DNA from: Kappaphycus alvarezii
Lineage: Eukaryota > Rhodophyta > Florideophyceae > Gigartinales > Solieriaceae
Length of the DNA stretch: 64,000 bases
Direction: 5' to 3'
Assembly: GCA_002205965.3 (NCBI GenBank)
Contig: NADL03000011.1
Location: 620,001-684,000, forward strand
Each line of letters starts with the position of its first letter. The stretch's first letter is position 1. Under the pieces are notes generated by a model that was not told where the DNA came from, did not search any database, and saw only the letters and a list, made by a program, of their open reading frames with translations. The translations under genes and the position numbers were made by a program. Positions 1 through 11,160 of the stretch are shown one piece after another.

Positions 1-340
1 CGGCGGGGCCGTAAGTGTGTCATGCTTAACGCGCGACGGGGGCGAGCGAGGCTCTTCAGGGGATTTCTGCCCTCCCAAAGGGTGGCGCGAACGCCTCAGT
101 TCTCGGCTACGGTCCACCGATGGGGACGAAAGGGTACACAAACGCACACGCGCCGGGAAAAGGGAAGGATAAAAGGGGCGAAGCCTCGCGGTAGATCAGT
201 CCGGAGGGCTACAAGTGGGGACCAGAGAGGATGAAGCTAGCATAGCTACTGACGCGGGAGCCGCGTAGAGGGAAACCCGGGGTACGAAAGATAGGAGTAA
301 ACTTCAGAGACTATCCGCTGGTGCCTTTAATGTAGCGGTT
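1..340. other. GC-rich block at the window edge, unassigned
   Basis: The first ~330 bases are clearly richer in G and C than what follows. They hold one 70-codon open frame (22-234, +) that is Arg/Gly-rich and resembles nothing I know. Around 262-292 a short hairpin can be drawn (CGTA...TACG enclosing GGG-AAA-CCC). The block could be the end of a gene or repeat that starts outside the window. No function is proposed. Confidence 0.3.
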
Positions 341-1775
341 TGAGGCCTATAGAGTTTTACTCCGCGAAAATGTTCAGCAATGAGGTTAAGGAGTGTAGAG
401 TCTGAATATGAGATGGATGTCATTCGTAGGTTCCTCTGATCCCTCATTCGTCCAACTTTCTCGTATTGCTCGAATTGAGCGACATAAATGAGCTGCTTGT
501 AAAATTTTTAATGGCTCAAGTCACCAGAATTTTGTCTGCTGCAAGGATCAAGAGCCCAGGATAATCCAATAACGGCGGACTGAAGATACTCAATCTTGTG
601 CCTTTCTGAACGGAAATGAGGTGGTGCTTGGGGAGTGAGCTTGGATAATTCCTCGTGGACTTTCTCGGTAGCATCATTCAAACTACAAGTAGAAGAAATA
701 TAATGGCTGACATGATGTTTCGAAGGTACGCAGTAATTCTGTTTTGCCTAGAGACTGAGTTATATTCACTTTCGAGAGCTTTTAGAGCTTGATAATAATG
801 CTAATACACACCTCCCACAATCGTTACGTAGATTCTTTTCGCATTTACTGTAAGAAATGGTAGAGATACTTGAGATTTTGTTCGTCGTTGAGCATATAAT
901 CCTGGCAGGCATACTTGAATTCAGCTATGAATTCGTTCTAACATTGAGCGAGGCTACCATAAATTTTATTATTTCCTTTTCTGAAGCACGTGGAAATGTA
1001 GTGTGAGACCTTGTCTTCTGATTGTGCCGGAGGTTGGGTGGACACTGGAGTGGAACGTATGGAGTTTTGGGAGACTCTAATCGGTGATCCAGTTGGTGAC
1101 TCGAGAGTAGAAATATGCATCAAATTGGTTTAATGCTTTGCTGAGATCAGCATTGCGAAGAATAGTTGACGCAAAGGTCTTCGAAAGCACAGAAGATTCA
1201 TGGCGGACGGTTGGCACATTGGGTATGCGTGAAATACAATCAACTTTTGAATAATCGATAGATTGCTCAGAATATGTCCCGAGGAAAGCATGAGGATAGG
1301 GAAGTACTCATGGAACCAAGTCCTTAATTTTATCACCAGAGAGCGAACTATCCTCAACCTTACCTTTGACGCAGTCCGCTAGAGACTGTTGCAATTCTGT
1401 AGTCTGCCTAATCCCTTGACCGAAAACCATATTAATATACCCATTTACAAGAGCAAATTAATGGTGATTTAATGCTTCGAAATTATGGACCTTTTAGTGG
1501 TTTTCTTTATTATACTAGTATACGCTTCTATTTTTTTGTGGGTGACCTATTATTTTCGCGCTTCTTGGTTTTTCTTTGATCCCACTGTAAACCCTTTATT
1601 CCAATTTTTTTTGTTTCCGAATTGTTTTTAATTTTTTCAATCAAAAAACTGAAAAAAACTGAAAAAACTGAAAACATTTTAATTGAAAATTTTCAATTTG
1701 TAAGCAAGAATTAAAATCAATTTGAAACTCAATTTTCAATTTCTTCAGAACAAGAGATGAGATACAGACCTAAAA
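341..1775. other. AT-rich spacer, no gene seen
   Basis: Only short frames without recognisable motifs occur here. 1490-1745 is strongly AT-rich, with long T and A runs and several GAAAAAACTGAAAA-like units around 1640-1675. Nothing here can be supported as coding. Confidence 0.5.
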
Positions 1776-2540
1776 TTAAACTAGCTTTACCTTATTACTG
1801 ACAACCTTGAGGTAATTTTGCTTAGATAGATGGCGCTGTAAATTCCAGTGACTGCCAAACTTGTGCTTACATTCAGCACAGTGAGGGGGTCTTTTTTCGC
1901 CTGTACGCTTTTTAAGGTGTTTTTTGCTTCCGACTTGGTCAAAAACGTATTTGACGCATCGCAAGTGACGTTGCGCAATTCGCCTGTGCGTTTTCTCGCG
2001 ACGACGCATGTCTTTTTGACTTAAAAGCACCTTTCTTCTCAGCCAGTCGGTGGTCGGCTTTGCGCCGTAGCCATAGAGGTATTTTTTCCATCGTCAGCAG
2101 CTGTAAGGACCGCGGACTCTGTAAAGTCAATAACTGACATAGACGGCGAGGTAAAGCAGGTCAGTCCGATCTGAACTTGAGAAGGAACTGAAACGAAGTC
2201 GGTAGAACCTGAAACTGAAGCCTTAGAGACAGCTGTCATTTTTTGATTGTCTTCGCAGGTAGATTCCGATTGTTCTGGATCAGCGATACTGGTTTTCACG
2301 TGTATAGCTTTGATTGTCTATCTGTCCACTTGGCAAGACGTCTTTGTTCCCAGCAGAGGGCGCACCTGGCGGAATCGGTGTGGCTGACGTGTTTCGAGGT
2401 CTGACAGTAGGGGTAAGAGGGTATTGTACAGTACAAGTTAGCTTACAGGGCGCTGATCTGGATTCCAGTCTCGTTTTGGATCCGCGCGGGCCAGGCTGGC
2501 TACCTGGCCTCGCGAACATATCGCTGTTAATACTGGCCAC
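1776..2540 (-). pseudogene. C2H2 zinc-finger-like gene relic
   Basis: On the minus strand a Ser/Pro/Thr-rich stretch (2540-2040, two frames) runs into a basic segment (2030-1776) that reads like two worn C2H2 fingers. It has a linker-like TGEKR, then PPHCAECKHKFGSHWNLQRH, which supplies CxxC, the hydrophobic core Phe and Leu, and the first His. The last zinc His position is replaced, and the preceding finger (CVKY...KKHLKKR) has lost one Cys and one His. Three reading frames are needed to connect the parts. The resemblance rests on finger spacing and the TGEK-type linker; DNA binding is an inference. A decayed transcription-factor gene or a transposon accessory gene are both possible. Confidence 0.4.
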
Positions 2541-2549
2541 TGCATAGTG

Positions 2550-3560
2550 TTAAAAAAAGATTTAGGAAAAATTCGTATTGTTGCTATTCAACGGCTTAAA
2601 CGTGGCTCTAAACAACTCAGAAATTGAACAAATAGGTATTTGCAATACCGAATAGCAAAAAGACTTCTTAAATTCCCCGAAAGCCCGTAAATAAAGATTG
2701 TTACGAAAATGCAAGGGTTAGAGCAGAAAAAAGCAAACAGGCGAGGTCAGCGGCGAGTCTGAAAAAAGCGTGGTGGTATTTGCTTAGGGTAGGTAAGTTG
2801 AGTAGGTTGAAAATAAAATTGTAGATGCTACTTTTTACTTCAGTGCGCAAGGCGGCGAGGCCTTCTACAGAAAATGGATGCCGTTAACTATACCAGAACA
2901 TCTACTAGCTACTAGCTAATTTCCCTAGTGGACAGTCCTGCGGACGGTTCTAGTGACCCTTACACTGCAAAGGTCCTAACAGGCATCGCTGAAAGTACAA
3001 TAGGATAGAGAAAATATAGACTACGTAGGATAGAAGTAGTAGTAAGAGCAAATAGGTACACTACAGGACTGTAAATAGTACATAAATAAATTTTATGTAT
3101 TCTGTATTTTAAACAAAAAATTATTGATCTTTTTGCCTATAGCCATCAATATCTACAGACAAATCGGATCAACTAGGCTCTTCATGACCTTCGCAACTTT
3201 GCAGCTGATCGTCGAGGAAGTAATCCCTCTCTGGATTACGGAATATAAAGACATGTGTATCGGCGTTTTTTCTACGATACACCGCGGTCATTCTGAATCA
3301 TCGAAAGCAGCGCTCATAGTACCCACGACTTGACCTCCAGAGGGGGCTGATGCATGACCCCCCTGAAACTCTGTGAATAAACTGTAGCTTTTTCGCAAGA
3401 TCCAGCGACCGTAACATGAGAAACTTTACTGCATTAACATCGAGGGTCTAGTGCAGGTACCGGTTATGCTGCTATCTAAGTGCTAATCGGGTTGTCCACG
3501 TCGGTCAACGTGGACAGTTGTGCGGGACACGATAGCGTTCGCTAGTGTCTATTGGACCGT
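2550..3560. other. AT-rich spacer with small inverted repeats
   Basis: No convincing coding frame. An 8-bp inverted repeat GTCCACGT...ACGTGGAC lies at about 3493-3514, and a G5/C6 hairpin (AGAGGGGG...CCCCCCT) at about 3340-3363. The + frame at 3124-3333 has no recognisable motif. Confidence 0.4.
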
Positions 3561-3561
3561 T

Positions 3562-3597
3562 GTCCTCATATGAGGACATTTGTCCTCATATGAGGAC
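3562..3597. repeat. Paired 16-bp perfect palindromes (copies 1 and 2)
   Basis: GTCCTCATATGAGGAC, a perfect palindrome, occurs at 3562-3577 and again at 3582-3597, separated by 4 bases. Two more copies lie about 370 bases downstream. Possible roles include a dimer-bound operator site or a transposon sub-terminal repeat; nothing in the sequence decides between them. Confidence 0.8.
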
Positions 3598-3946
3598 TAC
3601 TTTTAGCACTTCTTTTTCAATACAAAATTTTTTTACCTCAGCGCATTTCTTATCCCTCCGCATTAGTTCATGAGTGTAGATGGCCGATCAAAACAAACTT
3701 TTCAAGATTGTTGACCTCGGTGAAGGCTAGACCAATTTTCCCTCACCAGCTTCCGCTCTTCGCAAGAAGTTGTGAAAACGACTTCATTTTGGAAGGTAAA
3801 ATAGTTCGTATTATCGTGGGGGTTTCAGAAACGAGGGCGCATGTACAGTAAAAATTACTGTACTGTAACTAAACATAAAAAACCTTTTTTCCAGTAAAAA
3901 TTTCGGGCTTCCAAAACATTTTCCTTTCCAAAATGTAACGGAAATT

Positions 3947-3984
3947 GTCCTCATATGAGGACAAAGTGTGCCTCATATGAGGAC
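3947..3984. repeat. Paired palindromes (copies 3 and 4)
   Basis: A third perfect GTCCTCATATGAGGAC is at 3947-3962. A fourth copy at about 3971-3984 keeps CCTCATATGAGGAC with the left edge changed. With the pair at 3562-3597 they bracket about 350 bases of AT-rich DNA that has no gene. Confidence 0.75.
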
Positions 3985-4820
3985 AGTGCGTGGTCGGATA
4001 GACACTAGAGACGGCCATATCCTGTAACTGATGCGCCGATAGATTCTCGCTCTGATACCAACAGCTGATGTATGAAGATCCTCCGCGATGCGCGGGAAAA
4101 TATCCTCTATGAAAAGGATAGTAGCGGGGAAAGGCGAATCCATGGAATCGAAAGCCAGTGGTTGGAAATCGAAGTTGGGGACCTGTGTGGGGTTGTCGGA
4201 GTCGACGCGAGAGTTTTCCTTCCAGGTCAGTGACCTTGTTGCGGTGCGCAACTGAAGCGGCACCTCCCACTTCTCGGGTAGCTCTTGATCTAAAGTCGGC
4301 CTTGAACGGTGATACGACGGTGCCTTCGCAGGCGATTGGGCGCTTCGCAGTTCCATGAGAGCTAACTGTGGCTGGGTGAGGATGTCAACTGGTCTTAGCT
4401 TAGTGTCTAGCATCTGGGGAGTAATCTCAAACTGGCAGTCCAGACAGCGGCATGGGCGATATAGCCGGCAAAGACGTTGCGTAGCGAGTCATGCCGGTTT
4501 TTGCGACCGAAACCAGAACAACAGAGGTCTACTGCGTGGTATCCTGCCTGGCCATGGGTCGTTTGCAATGCTCACATTCGGAAGGAGAAAGTCATCATAA
4601 ACAAACAGTCCAAGGTTGCGACGTGCAATGGTCTTCCAGTGTACTGCCGACACTTCCGTGTCGGTGATGAGATGCGCGGGGAGTGCACCGGGGCCTTTTC
4701 GGAATGCGAGGCCGTGTATCCGGTTCCTCACTGCGGCGAAAATGTGATCGTCTGGATTTGGCCAACCCAGACTTCGTCGTTCCGGTTTGCCTTAGCCAGC
4801 GCCTCCTGTTGCACACCCTT
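3970..4820 (-). mobile_element. Non-LTR retrotransposon C-terminal fragment, copy A
   Basis: Minus-strand frames carry the module that follows the reverse transcriptase in many non-LTR elements: a Cys/His region, then KLRPVDIL (the RPADI-type motif), a TVVSPF-like block, and the tail FQPLAFDS...PATILFIEDIFPRIAE...YRRIS. The same tail occurs at 25.7-26.1 kb, so both pieces belong to one family. The copy is split over at least three frames and lacks any recognisable polymerase core, so it is a dead 5'-truncated remnant. Family assignment rests on motif order; no exact clade is claimed. Confidence 0.6.
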
Positions 4821-4949
4821 TAGGAAGGTTTGCACGTGGGATGGTGTGCTCTATAGAGAGGGGAAGCGGGACGAAGGAACCCAGGTCGACAGAGTAGGGA
4901 TGGCAGGGTATGTGGAGGACAAACTCGCGCATGGAACAGAAGCTTAGCG

Positions 4950-7410
4950 GAGGAAAAAAGACTTATCTTGGCGGCATCGTGACGATAATTGACGACTGAC
5001 TACAAAGTCGAACGATCCGACGTTTACCTTTCTTTTTGCTGTCTCACCGGATGCACTTCAAGTCCAACTGCTACTCAGTACGTCTTAAAAAGTCTGCGGT
5101 CCTGCTCGTTTCACAAGCGATGTGAAATTCTCCTTAGTCTGGTTACCACTCGACTGACTCTCCGGTCGGGTGCTTGTTGCGCAAGCGTCGAGCAACCAGT
5201 CACTAATTAATTGCTGACGCTCGCCTGTTTGAATGAAAGACTTGTTCGTGCGTTGTTCTTTCGGTGTGCTCCTGGTTCAAGGGTGGTGTTCCGCTTCCTG
5301 AACGGGACAGCAATGCCCAAGCCGACTTGACAGCCTGTTCGTGTGATCTTTCACTCGAGACTTCAAAACAGCCTAAAAAATGTGGCAATGACTGTTCAGA
5401 CAAAATAGTTCTTCCAGAGAAAAGGAGCGAGACCATACCGGATTGCACAGCTGACGGCGTAATAAATACCGGAAGCACCGGTGCCCGTCAACCTGAATCG
5501 GACTCCACACACTTGACTGTCAAAGACAATATCTCAACAATCGAGAGCCAGAGAGGGCGGTGGAGCGTGGTCAAAGATGTGCCTCGGACCTGGCACGGGC
5601 AGGTGCTGCATAGATGAGACTTGTGGCAGCGGCACCGTGGAGGAATAATTCGATAAGTGAGAAGCCGAGACCACCAAGTCCATACCCCAGAGTGGTCGTT
5701 TACGCCAATTTTCAAACGTGACTTCCAGGACCATTTCAGGTTCCAATTCAGCGAGAAGCCTGACAGATAAAAAAAGTTGCAGGCTGCAGCCCTTTTTGGC
5801 CGATCTTGATGTTACAACTATGTTCCCTCTGGGCATCAGAAGGGTTCATAGGGCAAATTTTGCCTTCGCATAAATAATGCGATAGGCGATGAAGTATAAA
5901 CCCCCTTAGATGATGTAAATGGGCCAATATTAACATGGTGTGAGGAAACATTTTGATTCACAGCGTTTTGAGGTACTGGGGCGAGAACTGTCCATCCGTC
6001 TAGATTCAGTCTCAACTTGGATGTAATAGACATTACCACACGTTGAACATCTTTCCCACCACGCTACTGTTCAATGGAGTTAAGAAGCGTGGGCTAGTGC
6101 GGTATTTCAATCATACTGACAGCAAGCGAATTAGTGTCTTTGTGGAATTGCGCTGAGTCCACGTGCATTTTTGCTTTTGAAATCGCAACGACTGCCCAGA
6201 CCCAAAAAGAGCAAGGCAGGCTTCCCATCTGATGTTTTCGAGAATTTAAATAACCAGCGGCAACTCAAGTGATCAATGTCGTGAATTCCATGGTAAAAAG
6301 CGCATAGTGGCGCTTGCGGGCGACTATGAAAAAAACAGAAGTGTTTATGCTAGCTGGGTCTGAGTTGAAGATGGATGAATTGGTTGCTCCCTTTACTCAC
6401 CGGAGTGCGGCAGTCGTATTACTTATACATAATCCCGGTACCGTCGACCAGCCCTAGTATGCGCGAGAGGTTGTGTATATTAAGATAAAAATCCTTCTAG
6501 AATATCCATAAATATCTTCTGTATTAAATATCTATAGATTCTAGGCATGGTTAGAAAGAAAAATAGATAGAGATATCAATTTAATATCTACTGTACAGAA
6601 AGAGTAGAATTAAACCCTCATAAAAGGGTACAAGGGCGAGGGCTATAGTATGCTGTAATATACGCGCAAGATGCATATGCGTAGATTTTTTCTATACCTA
6701 GGGGCCACAACCGACCATATCTTTCAAATATTAAAGCACTCCATATTCCCCCGTTTCCTCTCCGTACATTTGCATGAAAAAATTAGGTTTGTCCGCCATC
6801 GAACATAATTCAGTGCTCCCATTTTTGAGAGAAGGCATTTTAAAGGGAAGGAACAATATGAGAGATCGTTTTTCATATATCAAAAGAATAGTGAAATATA
6901 AACTGCTCAAATAGATACCTTTAGTCAATTTGCGAGCTCCGTAAAATTTTCTGCAACCAACATCACAGTAGTTTACCTTAAGGTGTGTAAGTTCAATAAT
7001 CTTCGGCACACAGGCCCTTTCTACATTTTATAATGCTCTTGATTCGAGAAAAAATGCTCCAGCCAGTAAATTTCAACAAGCGATTGAAATATGTGGAAAG
7101 CTAGTCAAAATATTATTATTTTATATGAGCTACTAGTTCACCACAAATATTTCTCGACAATTCGTAGAACATGGACCGCCTGGCAAATAGAAAATCTTTC
7201 GAACCCTACTTCAACTCTACTCTACTAAACGCTGGAATAGGTATTTTCCAGCAATAATCTTCTTTTCTTCAATTCGCTTAGAAAAATTCTACCAACAAAA
7301 TAAGCGTTAACATGCTAATTCCAATCTAGGCATTTATTCAAATATTTCGTGAAACTTGGTAAATAGCATTGTAATGTAAGAATGAGACTATAAAATTAGC
7401 AAAGGTGAAA
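4950..7410. other. Unassigned region, no gene recognised
   Basis: 5000-5840 has a more balanced base composition, and overlapping open frames run on both strands (for example 5264-5617 + and 5534-5836 -), but no motif is recognisable. It may be older retroelement sequence. 5840-7410 is AT-rich and contains nothing I can support. Confidence 0.4.
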
Positions 7411-7424
7411 ATTACTCCCTCGAG

Positions 7425-7643
7425 ATGAAGGCTGCGGGGGCCTTGACATTGCTATCCCCATATCCACCCTTGGAGGCTGTCATCCAGAAGCGTGAGGTGC
7501 TAACCGACGCTGTGAGAAACGTGACCGGTAGAGCGATGGAGACCTACGGGAAGGTTAGAGCGGTGCTAACCCAGTGGTATGCTGTCGCGGCCGTCATGTC
7601 TAAAGCGGCATTCCTGCTCGCTGGAATCGAGCCGGTCCTGTAA
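7425..7643 (+). other. Short GC-rich coding-like islet
   Basis: A 72-codon frame starting at an ATG stands out by composition from the AT-rich flanks. Its translation is soluble and Ala/Val-rich (MKAAGALTLLSPYPPLEAV at the start) and its codon use resembles the host gene island. No family is recognised. It could be a fragment of a host gene or of a retroelement. Confidence 0.25.
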
Positions 7644-7645
7644 GG

Positions 7646-8640
7646 AATGTTATATAGTGTTACTCAGTGACGACTTGTCTCGCACGACGCACTCCCAGCG
7701 GGGTGGATATAATCGACCACATCTTTCATACGCAAAAATAACCCAGAAAATTCCTCGCTTTGACTTTTAACGGAGCATTCCTTTTGAGGGAATCTAATTT
7801 GGTTCATCCAAAAGCCCTTTCAGTAAATTGGAAATTATTTGGTGGAAGGGGAAGTTAATACAAAGTACTGTAATGGAAATTCTGACTACGATTACCTGTT
7901 GACAGCATTGTACTCAACAATATCCCCTATCTCATGATGGGGAAGCGGTGACTTTAAAGAAAAAATAAGATGGGGAAGAAGCTGTCTCTTCAACACGATG
8001 GGCAAACTGCTATAAGCAGAGAAGGAAAAGTGAATTTGGAAAAGAAAAAATGTCCTTCGTCACTCAAAGGGATGCATATATCAAATTCAATGGCGGATAA
8101 GAGGATTTTTTCGTCACAGGAATTACCGTAATGAGAATATTTGTAACGCTCTGAAAGATCCGTAATGTAGTTGGCAGCTTCTGCTGCAACGCTTCGGGAG
8201 ATGTGGCGGCAAAAGTGTGACAGTAATGCATGCGGCGATAGCGCTTGTGTGAAGACCGTATGTACCCAAAATATAGTTTTCAAAGCGTAGTAAATGTGAT
8301 TTTGATGAAAGGAGGGAATTGGAATCATGGAGCGGGAGCGAAATAACCGATAAGGACATAGATACTAACTTACCTCCTTACAGAAGCCGGCGAGAATGCT
8401 GGGAAGGATGTGACGCCGTTGAACCTCGCTTTCTCTCTACTTGCAGGTAAAAATTTGCTGGCTGCGTGGATCCAAGATGGACACGGCGTCGAGGTGCACA
8501 CATCCTCCTCCTCTTTCGATTTCTCTTCGCTCAAACACCTACTTCATACTTCGTACTTCAGGCGCCTGAATTTCCTGTATTGTAAATTGTAGTTGATTTA
8601 GGGACGTGTATTCTCCGTATCTTCAGATATCGACTTGAGG
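7646..8640. other. AT-rich spacer, no gene seen
   Basis: Several short frames on both strands lack motifs. The minus-strand frame 7990-8328 is Cys/His-rich but does not match a known finger spacing. Nothing is supported. Confidence 0.4.
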
Positions 8641-8649
8641 ACTCACGTT

Positions 8650-9130
8650 ACTTTCCAATCCCAATCTCTGTCTGCCTTTACCTACCCGATCTGAATCCTC
8701 TGCCGTGCTTTCTCCTGTATAGACTTCCCTTCCGTTCCCCTAATTCGAGGCCTCGCAACGCATTCCTTCCTTTCCGCGTATCATCAGCCTCCCACTCACC
8801 TCCCACACCGACATCTTCCCACTCATCGTTCCCATCACGCTTTTCAAAGCTCCTCCCATTCCTCTCCCGCCCGCTTATCACCTTTCCCCATTCATACCAG
8901 CCATCCCCCAGTTAACTCCCCCTCCTATCTTATCTCTACTTATCATCCATCTATCAATCCTTTCCCATCCTTTCCCATTCACATTTCTCCCGCTTTCCAA
9001 TCTTTCTATCATTCTTGTCACCTAGTCCATCACGACCCTTTCACTCCGCCAATCAATTCCATTCCATTTCTTCTCCCCTGCTCATTACATCCCCTGCTAT
9101 TCCCTTCCCACCTACCTAGCCCTTTTCAGC
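8650..9130 (+). other. Pyrimidine-rich tract
   Basis: About 480 bases of the + strand are strongly C/T-biased. Host genes later in the window have shorter but similar C/T-rich leaders just upstream of their ATG. No gene start follows this tract within a useful distance, so it may be a decayed promoter or leader, or simply low-complexity DNA. Confidence 0.5.
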
Positions 9131-10000
9131 TTTTCTACGACAATTGATGTCACGGTCCTCACTTGAATATATCCTCACACCTGGACGTATAAGCCGCTTG
9201 AGCTCTGTGAGAGGAATTTTTCTAGACTCCAGTATTCAACGAAAGCGTGAAGTCCCACTGAATTGTACTCTTCTGCTATACTCTTTAGGTCATGCTACTT
9301 TGACTTGAATTCAGAAGTCCGTGTTCTACTAGGCTAGTCTCGCACAGGAATGGTGAGATACTTATCGGGATATTCGAACTCCCAATGCTAAATTAACTAC
9401 CTTCATGTCTGAATTATAGGGATGCATGTGCATCCACGATATACTTCTAACTTCCGGTCCATCCCATCAAAATTCCTCATGGAAACTGCGCATGGTACAA
9501 GTTTGCCCCACCAGCCACTGCAATTCATCTGGACCATTCACTTCTCTTGATACTACGTCCCATAAAATGATCAGAAATACTGGATGCAAAGGCATTCAAG
9601 TAATCTGATATCTTATATGATAACAAGGAAAAACGGATTTCCATATCTTTCGCGCGATTCTCATATCTTCCCGAAAGCTGGACAAATATCTGTTGAGGTC
9701 CTCATTATTTTGAACTGTCAACCTTATTTAGAGATCATTAGCCCTTGTATGCAAGTAATGGCTATAAATTTCCTGTTATTTTCAAGTTCCTTCAAGCAAA
9801 TATTTTCATAATTATGTTCATATCATTGATCAATCACTATCCACCCTATTATTTAACTAAATGCAGTGGACACTTGTTAGTTACAGTTAGGAACCTGTGT
9901 GGCGCTCCAACTCGCCGAAAGGATTGCATTGTAAAATTTTTGAGCGCTTCGCATGCTGCGGAACGAGGCATGAATTCGCACCGTTCAGTCCATAAGTTTG
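9131..10000. other. AT-rich spacer, no gene seen
   Basis: Short + strand frames of 60 to 93 codons overlap here without any recognisable motif. Confidence 0.4.
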
Positions 10001-10029
10001 TAATTTTCATAACATTTGCGCATTAATCT

Positions 10030-10865
10030 TCCGTTCCACTGATGTTTCCCTGACAAGTTCATCGGCATGGAAAAAGTGGGTCTTCTCCAATGATTTCACG
10101 TTTAACTCATCGTTTTCCTTAGAAACCCAATGGTACAGATCTGTAAATGCACGACTACCAAGTTCATCTTTGATTTTGTACAGAGCTTACTTTAATCCAT
10201 CCGTAAACCGTTCAATTTCATGGTTTCTCACCATGATGTCAATGTGCACAACATCTTTTTGTTCAGTTCTTGCATTTCCACATCTTCCCTTTTCGACTGA
10301 ACCAATTCATCAATCTGTAACCATAAATCAAATCGAAGTGCAGTTGCGGCCAGTATGTATGCTGATTGTAGGGATTTTGACCGAATATGAAGGCCTACTC
10401 TATCATCCTTTCCATGTATTTGTAACGGAAGGGAACGGCCCTCTTATACCAACAGTTTTCTTGCGCCGCTCGTAAAAAACAATTCATGCGTCGATGTCCA
10501 TAGAATAGTTTGCGTTTCTCTTTAGTTCTCCTATTTGGGAAACCGCGCCATCTCTCCCTTCCAATGAACTACCCTGTAGATACCTTCCAGAGCGTGGCGA
10601 AAGTTTACAACCTCCTCCGGGTCACAGCCGAGTCCCTCCACTTTATAATGGAAAAATCGACAATTTTGCCTACAATGCATTCACTTGGCTCCCCATCCAC
10701 TTCTTTGTTTATCACATGAGTACCTGGGATAGTTTTGTTAAGAAAAAAGGGCTGAAACTGCTTCCATTTACGGTCGTATACTTCCTGGCTGGAATCCATT
10801 ACGAACGCTCTCATCGCTCTTTCCCCTTCTGTCCTGCGCTCTTCTGCCGTCATTAACTTTACCAT
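10030..10865 (-). pseudogene. Unrecognised broken gene with a host-type leader
   Basis: A minus-strand ATG at 10865 opens an 86-codon frame beginning MVKLMTAEERRTEGERAM and containing SSQEVYDRKWKQF. The second motif resembles the SAM-like N-terminal domain of tyrosine recombinases, but the match is short. Coding-like stretches continue in other frames down to about 10.1 kb. Upstream (10900-11160) the minus strand is strongly pyrimidine-rich, the same pattern as just before the ATG of the clear host genes. This suggests a real, now or apparently frame-broken gene. Function is unknown; a Crypton-like recombinase is a weak possibility. Confidence 0.3.
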
Positions 10866-10899
10866 TTTTGATTTACGGCAGTATTTATCGGTTGCTGGG

Positions 10900-11160
10900 G
10901 TGGGTGGTGGGGACGAGAACAGATTAAATTAATAGCAGCGGTAAGTGGACAGCTCAGAGCGCATGGATTGATGTGGGACGGGAAGGGATATGATTTCGCG
11001 GAGGGAAGGGACTGAGAGGAGGGTTGGAAAGCGGGGGGGAAGCAGACGGGGGAAAGAATAGGAGATAGTCTTTAGGCGGGGGAGAAAGGGATGCAACGGG
11101 GTAGATAGGCGGGGTAGAAGCGAATGGGTCGGGAGGAGTGCAGCGGTGGATGGATGTGGA
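10900..11160 (-). promoter_or_regulatory. Pyrimidine-rich leader of the 10.87 kb minus-strand frame
   Basis: Read on the minus strand, this is a C/T-dominated stretch ending close to the ATG at 10865. It resembles the leaders before the clear host genes (BED fusion, triple-CBM20 gene). Promoter function is inferred from position and composition only. Confidence 0.35.

Noticed and set aside
262-300. Hairpin resembling a group II intron domain V
   Set aside because: The GAAA-type loop and a GTACG word are suggestive, but the outer stem does not pair (no partner for GAGCCG). No intron-encoded protein is seen.
3336-3363. G/C hairpin as a transcription terminator
   Set aside because: The stem is short with a long loop, there is no T tract, and this is eukaryotic DNA where such terminators are not used.
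5264-5836. Overlapping frames on both strands as a retroelement gene
   Set aside because: Length and composition are coding-like, but no protease, polymerase, integrase or finger motif could be found on either strand.
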